From contig SCFE01000086.1 of the NCBI GenBank assembly GCA_004352715.1, positions 1,222,124-1,286,123 on the forward strand: a stretch of DNA of 64,000 bases, in the 5' to 3' direction. Both the position numbers and the translations under genes were made by a program. Below the pieces are notes generated by a model, which saw only the letters and a program-made list of their open reading frames with translations, had not been told where the DNA came from and ran no database searches. Below, piece by piece: positions 1 to 13,300 of this stretch (within the stretch, counting starts at the first letter, position 1; every line of letters begins with the position of its first letter). This stretch comes from Hofstenia miamia. Taxonomy: Eukaryota; Xenacoelomorpha; Acoela.

Positions 1-716
1 ATGATTATTTCAATATACTAATCCTTTCAATGGTCTAAAACTACAAACGTACACTTTAAAATTATTTATAGTTTGGCTATGTGTTGCATGAATATTCACA
101 TCTTTAGCAACCCCTCCTCATTATTCATGAATTAATTGCGGGCAATGACTCATCAATTAGCGCACGTCAATCAATTTTTATACATGTATGCGAACATTTT
201 TTGCTGAAATTGCAAAAGCAAGTTTCAGCAAAAAATTTTTTGTGACCAAAAAAGCGTTCGCTAGATGGCGTCCAATAGAATAGCTTCATTTCCACATGGC
301 AAATAGTCATGGGTGTTATCAGAACTTCAGGGTGTCCTAATGGGGCCTCCTCACCCCGTCTTTAACTACCGATTTTCAATATTCCAATAATCTTTAAACA
401 CCTAATCCCTCTATAAAACAAAGTTCTATAGAACACTTCAATTTCACACCCTGCACTTTTATTCCACTGGTACATTCTTTCAAATTCCTCTAATCCTGTT
501 GGAGTTTATTATAAAGTTGATGCTGCGCAGTATCTGATAATGTGCATAATGAAGTAACTCTTAGTGAAGTGCAGAAATAAAGACATTAAAAAAATGCTCT
601 CTCTTGAAATATTTCAGCATTTTTCAAACTGATGTACTGCTCAATAAGATAAGATATTCGAGTTTCAAATAAATATTATCAATTAGAAGCATATATATAT
701 ATACATATACATATAC

Positions 717-748
<32 letters not shown>

Positions 749-3700
749 GTATATATGTGCATATATATTTTATATATATATAAAATATTCTAATATTATT
801 TTCAAATTCAACTCCAATTTTCACTTCAAAATAGGTAAATTCCAATTCTAGTTTCAATTTCAGCAAAACTATCAATTACTAATTCCTATGAAGGAATTGA
901 AATCCATGGTAGTACTAACATATTTTTATAGTGAATTTTTTTGTTTCATATTTAGTTCGTCTTATTTACCAAGGGGCATTCTTTGTTATAATTTGGGTAG
1001 CACAGAATGCATAAAGGTTTTGTGCAGTACAATTTCTATCAAATTATAAACACAGAAAAATACAACAAAATAAACAAACTAAGCTACAGATTAAAATAAG
1101 AAATTTTAAAATTAAAATAAAATATATTGCAGGCATTATTTATTTTTAAAATCCTTTGCACATAAAATCAATACAAATGAAGTGTTAAACACTTATTAGG
1201 ATTTCAAAAATAGTATTTTCTACATTAATTAATCTTGGTTGTTGGAATTGATTTGGGTCTTTTGTAATTTAAATGTGATTTTTCTTGGTTGAGGAATTCC
1301 AAAAATTTCTTTTCCCTTTTACTTGCATGCAGTTAAATGTGATCTTCAATCGTAAATGCTATCTTAAATATATTATTATTGCATATATTATAATTAGATA
1401 GCGTATTAAAAAATAGCATTTGCAATTACAGCAAGAAGTAATTTTTCTCACCTAAGTATTAATGCAAAAATTCAGATTATTCATGCCTTATTCTTAACTC
1501 ATCTAGATTATGCTTGCATATTATATACAGGAATTGACACACACTACCTCAGAAAAATTGAAATCCAAACAAATTGGGCAATTAATATTACATTAAGCAT
1601 TATGAAAGAAAAACGATGAATTAAAAGACAAGTTTTCGAAGTCAATAATGACAATTTATCAAACATCTTTATGTACATTTTACAAATTTCTCAAAAAATC
1701 GCTCTTTACATTTCAACAAAGCTCGCTAATTTTCTAAATCCAAATTTTTATAGTAAATGCAGTTAGCTATAAGGCAAGCAAAATCCCAGAAAAATAAACG
1801 CAGAATTCTTTTATTAATACCACAATCCGTCTTTGGATTGAATTTCCTACAGAAACTAAGAAAGAAGTTTCTAAAAGCCTTTAAAACAAAATTATATAAA
1901 TCGCATATGCCTGCATTAAATGATAATTTTCATTGCAATGGAATTTATTACGCAATAACTGTATAGAAATCAAATATTTGAATCATGGTTTCGTGTAAAA
2001 AACTTGATGTCTGTTCACGTTAGAAATACGAAAAAATTCTTTGACAAATGAATACTTACCTTAATCAATCTAGTTATGACTAGATTGTGCATAATTTGTA
2101 TGAATAGAAATAGGCAATTATTTGGAATAAAAAGTCAATTTAAAAAAATATGTAATTCAGTTGGTAAATATTGAATTTTTTCCTTCAGTGCAGATTATGA
2201 TAAATGCATTTGCTACAGTACATCAAGAAAAATTGTGTACAAATTCATAGAATACAGTTTTATACAAACATTTGTGCGTGATTGTATGTTTATTTATAGT
2301 TGGCAAATAACAATTTTCAGTAATGCTACGTTGCATTTAAGCATCACTGCCATTATCAATATTTTTCTCTACTAGTCTCATAAATCATGTAGCTATAAGC
2401 TAAGGTACCTTCAATATTTACACTTATTAACATTTTAGTCAGGCTTCATTCTATAAAAATTAATGACGATTGATTTCATGTAACTGAGTCGAAAATCCTA
2501 AATGTTTTGGTTAAAAACGTAAATTCAATTTTGCAATCTAATTGTTTTGATACAAATGTTTGATTTTTGCTAAAAATTTTCTATAAATTTTCAAATGTAT
2601 TTAGAAACGCATTTGCATGAATTTGAAAAGATGTTAAATCATCAGTGTATTATCTTAAGTGACTACTAATTTTTTTGGCATTAAGCGTAAATCCTACTTT
2701 TAAACATGACAGATTAACTTTCATCAGAAAGCAATCAATTAAATCATAATTTATGAAAACATGTGACATACTGTTACGAAACTACAACTAGCAGGATGCA
2801 ATATTTGATTTCAAGTGTGAATATTGTATTCGTTCAATTAAAAAATAATAATTTTTCAAACAAAATATCAACATTAAGCTCACTCATGTCCCCAAAAACT
2901 ATGATTACATCAAATTTTGCAAATACTCAAAAACGTATTTTACAGGTTGCAAACAACTTACGTCTGGCTTTTAAATTAATTTGCAATAATCTAAATGATG
3001 CACATACCAATTTTACTTAATATAACAATAGATGTGTTAAGTTATATTATTGACTTAGATAGTAATTGCTTTCACTATTACTAAAACGAAAATACTTAAA
3101 AGTCCACACGTAAAATTCCATGATACTCTAGGAAAGACCGACATTAATAAATATCATTCCATAATTAAGAATACATATGCTAGTTAATTAAAGGTGTACA
3201 AAACATTAGTAATACAAATTTGATCATTTAGTTACAATTACATGCCCCTAACGTTCATTATTCGTCGTTGATGACATCAATCACTAATCACTATGGAATG
3301 TCTTAAGAAATTAAACCAATAAACAATATAAGTATATGTAGCACCATAAAAATTTACAAAACTACAATATTTTTCAATACAAAGACAGATTGTAGCCAAC
3401 AAAAATGACTCAAAGTCGGTGACCAAAACCGATCTAATTTCCTGTGAATCACATACAAATCCATGCGTTTCAATCCAAACTACGCCTAAAATAGCAATGA
3501 TTATAAAATTACGGGCATTAGATTCTAAAATTATTTCAATAGTGAAGTTAACAAAATAAAGCTTCATTGCAGAACTTTGAATGAAAAAAATTGCACACTG
3601 CAAACTGTATCCAGACTTCGTTCGAAAAGCAAGATTCTGAATTACAGTAGGGATGGGTGTGGAAGATCGAAATTATTGTGAAAACTGTAGAGAGGCTCTA

Positions 3701-4164
3701 AAGAAGATTGCCAAGCGAAATCCATCTTAACACTTTGTTGAAAAAGATTAATTCAATATGTGAAACAAATCTGTAAAACAGTGCTGCCATTTGACACAGG
3801 CAATATTTAATCTGCTTATGCCAATTCCGGGTAATTCCTTAACGTTTGCAAGTATGAATGCATGAAATTAGTGAATGTGTTTTAGGCTTTGATGATTTCT
3901 TGTCATAAATTCAATAATTATGCAGATATTTTGACCGAACATAAATTTATGTTAGCTATTATTTTTGCTCTACAATCATCCATAAATATTTATAAAATTA
4001 ATTTTCTGATCCATATCCAGTGGTATTCTATGGATGGGATCGATGCATATCTAGTCCAAATCCAAGGCAATCATTGTATTTTAGGGCCACACAACAGGGC
4101 CTTGAAAACTATGAGACAATTCAATAAATAGAAAAATGCCATATTTAAAATCAATCAAACTTAC
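1..4164. other. Region downstream of the last placed PICALM exon
   Basis: No gene is supported here apart from the missing last coding exon of the minus-strand PICALM homologue, which must lie in this stretch if the gene is intact. Two acceptors in the right phase are visible on the minus strand. One starts an exon at 3770 and adds five residues before a stop. The other, with a better pyrimidine tract, starts at 3697 and adds 49 residues before TAA. Neither extension resembles the C-terminus of a known AP180/CALM protein, so I do not choose between them. The rest is A+T-rich sequence with no coding signal. Confidence 0.4.
689..790. repeat. TA/TACATA microsatellite
   Basis: An uninterrupted run of alternating TA and TACATA units. 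The 83-residue minus-strand frame across it, rich in I/Y/V, is an artefact of the repeat. Confidence 0.9.
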
Positions 4165-4300
4165 GGAGAAAGGATCATTTGAAGATTGCGTCGCAAAACC
4201 CGATTGATTCATAGGAGGCTAAAAAGAAATTTGCATTCAACACAACAGAGTATTACTTACTTGACGAGATGGATTATATGCAGGCTTTGATACAGGAGTT
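4165..4300 (-). CDS. PICALM: PICALM exons 17 and 18, with a 42-nt intron
   Basis: Exon 17 (4300-4261) begins after TTTAG with one base that completes the split codon from exon 16, then reads a P/S-rich segment and ends in CAA before GTAAGT. Exon 18 (4218-4165) is 18 codons ending NDPFS before GTAAGT. The DPF is an AP2-appendage-binding type motif. The intron between them (4219-4260) is 42 nt. The phase match with exon 16, 6.6 kb away, is the main support. Another exon could be hidden in the long intron, but none is needed. Confidence 0.7.
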
Positions 4301-7300
4301 CTAAATAAGCAATATCGTAAAAATCTCGTGGATACAGAAGTCTAAAATTAATAATTAATTTTGCCAAGATCTTAAGAAATGACTTATGCTTCTAAGCGTC
4401 GCAAAAATCATTTACTTTCGATTTAAATACTGTATTGTGTAAAGAAATTTTTTCCCTTACAACTAGTTTTCAAAAGTAACATAGCGGCTGAATGACGCAA
4501 TTAAATCAACGAAAATATAAATGATAAACACATTTGAAAAGGCACAAGACAAAAAAGTTTTTCGTGTCAAAAAATATAATAAATCAGATGTCAAAACACA
4601 TTGTAAATCGTATGTTCACAGAATCTGTAGCGTTGCCATGCATATTAAAACAGCATCACGACTAATGAATTGTTAGTAACGCGTTGTAAACGTCCAGATT
4701 AATAAGCTGCTGGGTAAAGTAGGAGCTACAACCAAATGACAACTCAAGTATATGTTCCCAAAATTTAGAAAACGACTTCATATGAAATGTAAAGCATCCG
4801 ATTAAAATCTTATTCCGTGAACCCCCCTCCTCCCAAAATATTTTAGATGCTAAGAACTACTGAGTAATCGCGTACACTTCTAAAGGATTGAATTCTTAAT
4901 ACTCCATACTGAACAGTCACAGATCTGCAAGAAAAAAGACTTAGCCAACAATTTTTACACAAAAGCATTCTTAATGCGAGTAATGTGCTATTACTGCAAA
5001 GTTTAATATCGATCTACAAATACACGTGTTAGTAGCTTTCAAGACATTTAGTTAGTACTTCTTTACTTCCTAACTTATACTACAATAAAAAGTATTCAAC
5101 AAATTTTGGCAAACAGAAATGTTTGTGTTCTATATTTAAAGAGATTTCAAGCAAGATTGAATCAACCTAACTAGAAATTACGAAAAAGTTACATGCAGTT
5201 TAGAGTCAGGAAATTATACTTCACAAAAATCCAACGCTACGAAAGTTAAATAGCAAAGTTAAACTTCAGGAACCATGCCCGTATACACCAGCTACCGATT
5301 ATATATCACCGCAAAACCTCTTAATTATATGTATCAAACACTAGGTATATAAAATATTCAATTTACCTCCACACGTTTTACTTGATAAAGCAGTGACACA
5401 TATCTAAAATGATTGAAGAAAAATAGCGCTTAATTGTAAATGTATGGGGTTCGATTGCTAAGCTGTAGTTTCTTAATAACAAACACTGCATGAGTGTGAT
5501 CGAATCTCTTTCAATAAATATATTTGAAATAGTAAATCAAAGCATGAAAGTAAAGATACAACAGGTACTAGACAAACATTTAAAAGATAACCAACACTGC
5601 ATAAAAAGACAGTGACAGTGAAGAAGACTTACCAGTTTCGTAAAATGCGCCTAATAACAGAAAACGTTTACTTAAATTACAATTAAAGATCATCACAATA
5701 CTATTGGCAATTAAACTGTAAAACTGATTTAGCTATAACTAGCTAGCTATTCTGGGGCCAAGTTGATAATTTTTCAAGCAATCAGCAATATTAGAATAAA
5801 TATGAACGGGTCTGAAATATTGAAAAAGTATTTGTTGTTATAAATAAATGAGGACACCATAGTTTATCTAAAAAATTACCATTATCATAATGACCAGTTA
5901 TTAAGCTTACATATGCTAATAAATCCAACTAATTTAATATATTTGTAGAATAAGCCTTGTATTAGCATCAGAGAATGACAAAAGTCATTTAACAAATTCT
6001 TTGATAATATAATGCAGTAGAGTATTAAAATTGATTTTCTTACTATGTACGCTCAATGGATGGTAAGGAATTGATATTGTAACAACTCGCTAAATCTCCA
6101 TGTGTTTGAAATCCCACTATATCATTGATTGCATTTGAATTGAAAATTCAAATGTACAAAATTAAAAGAACATGTTATCACCGGACAGATGTCAAAATCT
6201 GCTTCTGACGAATAAAGATTTGTAAAAGGTTCTCAAAGTCACTGTATTATAATTAAAACCGTGCTAATTTAAAATTCATATATGTACACATCTTACAAGT
6301 TAAAGCAAAATAGTGTGAGTTCATTCACTATCTATTTAGCTGTTGCTATTTATAATGGCACATGTTACTGCACAGGATTTTATTGTATAGCATTACATGT
6401 ATATACTAATGGAATGCCTAATAGACGTATTTCTTTGCATCTAAATATCCCAAGATCTACAGTAGACTACATTGTAAAAATTTACAATTAAGCCAACAAT
6501 TTCTTGTCAGAAAATAAGCAAAAGGCAACCAAAGCCTTTACTGGCATTGAACAAGGGAAAGGTATTAAGTAATTCCATGGTGTTTGAGTCCGCCATCAAA
6601 AGTCTTAATGACAACCCACATCCCTTTCAACAATCTATTGTGATTTTTGATGAAAAAATGATGTTTTTTCATATTTGTTGAACCATGTTAATATATTTTG
6701 ATATTAGATATCTTTGTCCTTCCGGTAGAATATTTTAATGAATGTACACAAATTATATAATAAAGAAGCGTTATTTGTTTGATAAAGGCTATCAAATAAG
6801 GCAACAGTGCCTTAATAAAAATACATTACCATTAATTAATTTACTGATAAATTTGATTAGCAACTAAAATTCCATTAACTCTTTCACTACTGGGGGTTTT
6901 TTTAAATGAATGCAAACGGTCGAAACAAAGAAAGTAACTTTCGTTTTTGTTATTTCCGGATGGCCACTTTTATATTTGCCAGACTTAATACATTATTTTA
7001 AGTCAAATGAACGCAACTTTGTTATGTCGTGAAACACGGCGCCCGGTCCAAAATGAACGCACGGCTTGGCGTGAAACACGGCGCGCGGTAGCGAAAGAGT
7101 TAACCAAAAATATCTTAGATAATTTTACAATTANNNNNNNNNTATGTACACATCTTACAAGTTAAAGCAAAATAGTGTGAGTTCATTCACTATCTATTTA
7201 GCTGTTGCTATTTATAATGGCACATGTTACTGCACAGGATTTTATTGTATAGCATTACATGTATATACTAATGGAATGCCTAATAGACGTATTTCTTTGC

Positions 7301-10300
7301 ATCTAAATATCCCAAGATCTACAGTAGACTACATTGTAAAAATTTACAATTAAGCCAACAATTTCTTGTCAGAAAATAAGCAAAAGGCAACCAAAGCCTT
7401 TACTGGCATTGAACAAGGGAAAGGTATTCAGTAATTCCATGGTGTTTGAGTCCGCCATCAAAAGTCTTAATGACCTTTTCCTTAAAAAATTCATAGCCAT
7501 TTGCAATTTGAAAGTGGGCAAAAAGTTTTCCGACAAAATATAAATCCCTTCTTTCCTCTAATAAGATCCCTCTGATTGATGAAAGTCCAAATGTTAATAT
7601 GAAAAAACAAATTTAGTAATAAATTGTTTTTACTTCCAATTTTAAAATAGTATTTCTCACAAAAACAGGCAGTTTCAAATACCATAGTGTAAAAATGTAG
7701 TTTCAAGTGCGTGTTTTATAGACTGCTACATTATAAAAAGACTAAACACTAGATGTTGATAACAATCTATAGAAAAAAATGTATTAAAGTCCCCCATTAA
7801 TAGTGAATTGAAAAATTTTCACATTGTGAAGTTTAATTTATTGTATCGATATGGATATACTGGGAAAACTAACAAATTCCAATTACAATAGCTCAAATGT
7901 TGAAACTATAATTTCATTTTTGCTTGTAGAATGAATAATTCAGATAATCTAGTAATTTTGTAGGATAGTTCAGCAAAGAGTTTTCATCATGCACAAATGT
8001 TGGTGTTACGTGGAATGCCGTTATGATAACTGTTAGTTGCGTAAAATTGTTGTTCAGTGGCTTTCCCCAGTTAATACAGAACTAGAAAGGGAAATTTAAA
8101 GGTAAGACCTTAAAATCGATAGGTACAATTGATGCCAGAAATTTTATTAACAAAAATCTACAGGCACACACACCGATTCAAAAAGTTCTGATATAAGAAG
8201 TAAACGCCAAAAATTCATATAGAATTGTACACAAAGTTGATCGTTCTACCCGGATATCTGAAACAGCGATAAAATATGTTCCTAGAAATAGAAATGCACC
8301 AATTGCAGACTTTGCTATGAAAACGATTTCTCCGGTTGCCAGGTAAATTTGACAACCCACATCCCTTTCAACAATCTATTGTGATTTTTGATGAAAAAAT
8401 GTTTTTCATATTTGTTGAACCATGTTAATATATTTTGATATTAGATATCTTTGTCCTTCCGGTAGAATATTTTAATGAATGTACACAAATTATTTAATAA
8501 AGAAGCGTTATTTGTTTGATAAAGGCTATCAAATAAGGCAACAGTGCCTTAATAAAAATACATTACCATTAATTAATTTACTGATAAATTTGATTAGCAA
8601 CTAAAATTCCATTAACCAAAAATATCTTAGGTTATCACATGGGCGATTTTTTTGACCTAAAAAATTTGAAATTTTGACTTTTTTTTACTTGAAACGTAAT
8701 TTTTTACCTAAAAAATTGACCTAAAGATTTTGAAGCTTTTGTAAAATTCGTGTATTCTATACTAAACAATCAACTAGGTAGTAAGAAGCATCAATACAGA
8801 ACTGCCCATTATTTTATTGTGTTAAGCATACTTTTTAACATTGAGAAGAACCTTTCCATGGAAACAGGAGAACAATTGTTATCTTCAGCAATTCATATTC
8901 TGTAAGATTTAATGAACATATTATTGATTTAGTCATGTAATCTATAGTTTTCAATTTTCGACAAAGCATCCAAGTTGATTCAAACTCAAAGCATTTTACA
9001 AATTCAATTCAATTCATAGTAATTTGTGGTTTGCACTAACTTTTGCATTATTGCATCAATGAGTTTTTGCTTTATCAACAATAACACCCTTAGTAATGTC
9101 ATTTTAATAAATATTGGCAAAACATTAAAATAATAATTTAACGTTTGCTCTAACTTATCTCTATTTTAGTAGTTAAAATTGTGCAGTGATATTTTCCCAT
9201 GTTTTTGTAACCAAGAATTTATATTTTTAAAAGCTAAACGAATTGGAATTGACGTTATAGATTTATAAGTAGAGGCTTCTTCTCTTTTAAACTTTTGCTT
9301 ACAATTTAAATACAAAACACAAATTTACTCAGATACTCTGCTATTAAGAATATTGTTAAGTTTTGTATTACACGGTTTTTTATGAAAATCATTCATACAT
9401 TGTTTTTCTTCCAAAAAAATTTACCTCAAAGGAATTTCAAATTGTTTTTTATCTAATTCCAAATGTAAACCTTTGACATTATTTTGACCTTAAAGTTTTT
9501 AAAATATCTATGCATATGCATTAAAACAATTAAATTTTTAACTATCTAAACAAAATTGACCTTTATTTCAACTATGTTTTTTACTTTTGTTCGCCCTAGT
9601 TATCACAATTAATGATGTAAGATCTCTTTTCCACCAAAAAGCATCGAATCGAATCAATAGAATAATCTGCATTGCATTTTACACACTTTGTTGGGCTGAA
9701 ATTCAGAAACACGGTTCTATTTGAGAAACAAGAGCAAGATATTTCCATCCATTCAGAAAGAAATGTTTTTTCAGAATAAATGGAGGCTTAATGACCAACA
9801 AAAAATCAATTTAATTCTTCTATAAATAGCATACGGCATTTTAATAGCGTGGTTTGTGATAAAGTTCAGCTTATTTTTCCTGTGTTGCTACATTTATTGT
9901 TCTATTGTTTAAATATGTTTAGCTTACTCTGTTTTCAAACAAAAGATTTCTTGTCAAATGATTCTTGTTCAATGTGATCGCTTATTTAAATTGAATACTC
10001 AATTTTCCCCATGCCTCTGACTAACAGGATAACTTTAAGGAGATATCTTGAATTCGAAAAGTAAAATACGAGTATATATAGTTGGCAGAAAGATTTTCCG
10101 CTATTGCACATCCCAATGCAGTAGAGCATTAATAAATTAAATAATTAAATTCATAGTATACATAAAAAAAGATTCCATTAAAAATGATATAGTAAATTAT
10201 TCAGAAATCATAAAATAATTAGTGACATTGTGTTACCTGGTTTGTACTAACAATACAATCGTTTGCACCTGTCTTTGCAATGCCAAAAAGGCGATAACAC

Positions 10301-13300
10301 AAGTGTCTCAATAGGAAACAATAATTGCTATTAGGTCATTCATAGTGAACGCGTTGACATTGAATTGGTTATAGAACTCAGTAATATAATAAACAGAGTA
10401 TACACTTTTGAGTAACATTTGACATCTGTAAGAAATTGTACTTCCAAGAATAGAGATCTATCAACTAGCATCACAATGTACCCATTAGCGGTATTTTTAC
10501 TTTGAAGCATGGGTGAAGGCTGATAATTATACATAAAGAATTTGAAAAATTGTCAGTAAGAAAATGAGTTCTTGTCTAAAAATAAGTGTAAGTTGAAGAT
10601 TCAAGTTCGAATCAAGCCTGTTATGCAAAAATGTTTTTAAAGAAAAGCTAAAAATTCAAAAACTGACTCAACATATTTTAGGCCACAACAACGCTGAAGC
10701 GAAAAAGGCATAAAGTCCACCTTCGAAAATTAAGGAAGCAAACAATTTCATATGATTAATAATAACAAAATGTATAGATGGCGGAACACCATTTACGAAC
10801 TTCGTAAAGGATGGAAATGAAAAAATATTCGCTTATACAAGGCTATTTGGGCTCATAGCCTACAACACAAAAATGAGCGTTCTGTAAATTATAGAAAAAA
10901 TTACCTGGCTGGGGCGATATTTAGATTAGCAGATAAATTTGCTAGTGCTGAATCAAGATCGGTACCCAAACCTTCTTTCTGTGGTGCTTTTTTGGGAGTG
11001 ACCGGATTAGAAACGGCTTGTGTACCGGGTCGAGTAGGCTGTAACAGATCGTTAAATGGTTCGACGTCTAAAAAAGGAGACGCAAATAAACAATGCACAA
11101 GTAACTGTGTAGTTAAAAACATTTTAATTTATATGGCTTCAGTTAAAAAATGAGCTTATATTAATGAAATGGATATGCTTTAACTAGTGTTCTTCAGAGA
11201 GAATATAGAGAACAGTAATAAACACTGAATAGGGAGAGATACAAGAAGCTAAATTTGATGCAAATTTATACAAGCACATGGAATAGAAATAAATGACAAA
11301 TGACAAATACAGGAGAAAGTCAGAACTTAAAAAAGAGCAGTGATACAGTTTGACATCAGCAACAAAATAAAAAAGGACAGGACTAAACAAAACTTGTTAC
11401 TAATAACATGATATTTAACAAAAATAAACATAAACATGCTGACAACAAACCTTTGATTTGGCCTAAAATTATAACTAAATTGTAACACCAATCAAGGAGG
11501 CCTAAATAACAAAGGAAAACACCTAGAATCGTGATCTACAAAAATCAGTGGCCCAAGGAAAACATTCAATCTTGCCAACAAAATATATTTTAGCATGTAA
11601 ATGTCGTTTGTAAATTCAGTCTAAAACAGCAATTATTTAGATGTAGTCGGCCCACTCACTTTAGTAAATTGACAATCAGTGCTTCCCCTGTGGTTTAGAT
11701 TTCCTACTACTAATTACAGTTCAACCAATTTAGCTGATGCTTAAAAAGCAAATCAGGTTTAAATAACAATTCCTTCAAAAAATAGAAGAACATTTCCTTG
11801 TTTAATCAACACAAGGTTGATTCTATTTTCTAGGTTTGAAGGAATTTTACATTAAACACGCAAAAACAATCATAATTCCAAACAAAAGAAACAATGTAAA
11901 GCGACAACTCTTCCGAAATAGTTCACTCCATTTACATCAGCATGCGTCAGACATCTACATAAGAGGATAGAAATTTGAAATTCATAATTGACTGGTTGGT
12001 TTATATGTAAATCATTTGATAGAAAATTTAAACACGTGTAATAAAAACCAAAGACATATTTTCAAAGAAATATCAATCCTCGAGCGGGACATTGCGGCTA
12101 AGAAATTTTAGCAGTTTATTTTCACACTGTTCCGCAATTCCATGCACGGAAAACATTGAATATTCAAGCTTAATAAAAACAATAAACATTTAAAATAAGA
12201 AATCGATTCAAAAGCCTTGTTTGTTTGGGATTGCAAACTTCAATTGAAAATGCCAATATAAAGTCATTTTGCGATATTTTATATGTACAATATATAAAAA
12301 ATATAAGAAAATCCTTAATTTGCACAAAATAAATGTGTTTTGTTCCATTATTTGACACACGACTACATGGTAAATGTCAACACAACTTTTTTAGGGGAAA
12401 ATTCAAATTGGAATGTCCTGTAAATTTCCAGAGATATTTAAATCTACATGAATATGAGAAAAATACAATTGCACAAAAATTAGGTCGACATGTCAAAGAG
12501 ATCGTTGAAAAAAATGAGTTGGAAAGGGCGGCTAAATCATGGAACACTAAGTATATCAAACTGTCTATCTAAATGAAAATGTTTCCAAAAGATGTCCTCC
12601 ATTGAAGATTCTATCTAATAAATTTTCTTCTTGTAAGTGTATGCAATACAATTTAAAACAGCATAAATTAACGTACAAGATATCATACGAACATATCATA
12701 ACGAACATATCTCCAACATTTCACTTTTCAACAATTTTCACAATTATTTATCGTGCGCGTTCGATTTCCTTGTGATCGTCACATAGCTAATTATCTCGGG
12801 TGGTTAGACGTGCGATTCATCAAAATGTGATAGATCACTTTTGAATCAATCACTAGTCCAACCGTGGCCTAAAGTAACTGTCTGCATTGTAAAGGAGATC
12901 ATAGGAAGAATGAGTAAACGTAGGTGACAAACACCGTAACCGTTAAATTTTGTGTTGAGGTGAAATTGTCACCCCACACAAATGTTTGTCATTAATGCGA
13001 GAGAGCAACGGAATTCGAGATTTATTGACATTCTTACTATCACTCATAAATTTTATGGAATATATTCATTTTTCGCTTCCGAATATTTATTTTAATGTTG
13101 CAAATATAAAATGTGAATTTTTACGTGCGATTCATCAAAATGTGATAGATCACTTTTGAATCAATCACTAGTCCAACCGTGGCCTAAAGTAACTGTCTGC
13201 ATTGTAAAGGAGATCATAGGAAGAATGAGTAAACGTAGGTGACAAACACCGTAACCGTTAAATTTTGTGTTGAGGTGAAATTGTCACCCCACACAAATGT

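Larger units (their letters stand above)
4301..10904. other. PICALM intron 16 (6.6 kb), transposon-filled
   Basis: No coding exon is seen. From about 6.28 kb to 9.6 kb it is occupied by a Tc1-like fragment in two copies, a TTAA-flanked MITE and a hAT-type element, listed separately. The parts at 4.3-6.2 kb and 9.6-10.9 kb show nothing recognisable. Confidence 0.5.

Noticed and set aside
624-875. Minus-strand 83-residue frame rich in I, Y and V
   Set aside because: It is translation of a TA/TACATA microsatellite.
7990-8110. Possible THAP-type zinc finger ([14 protein letters not shown])
   Set aside because: The Cys spacing and the conserved W, P and F positions of THAP domains are not met, and a stop interrupts it.
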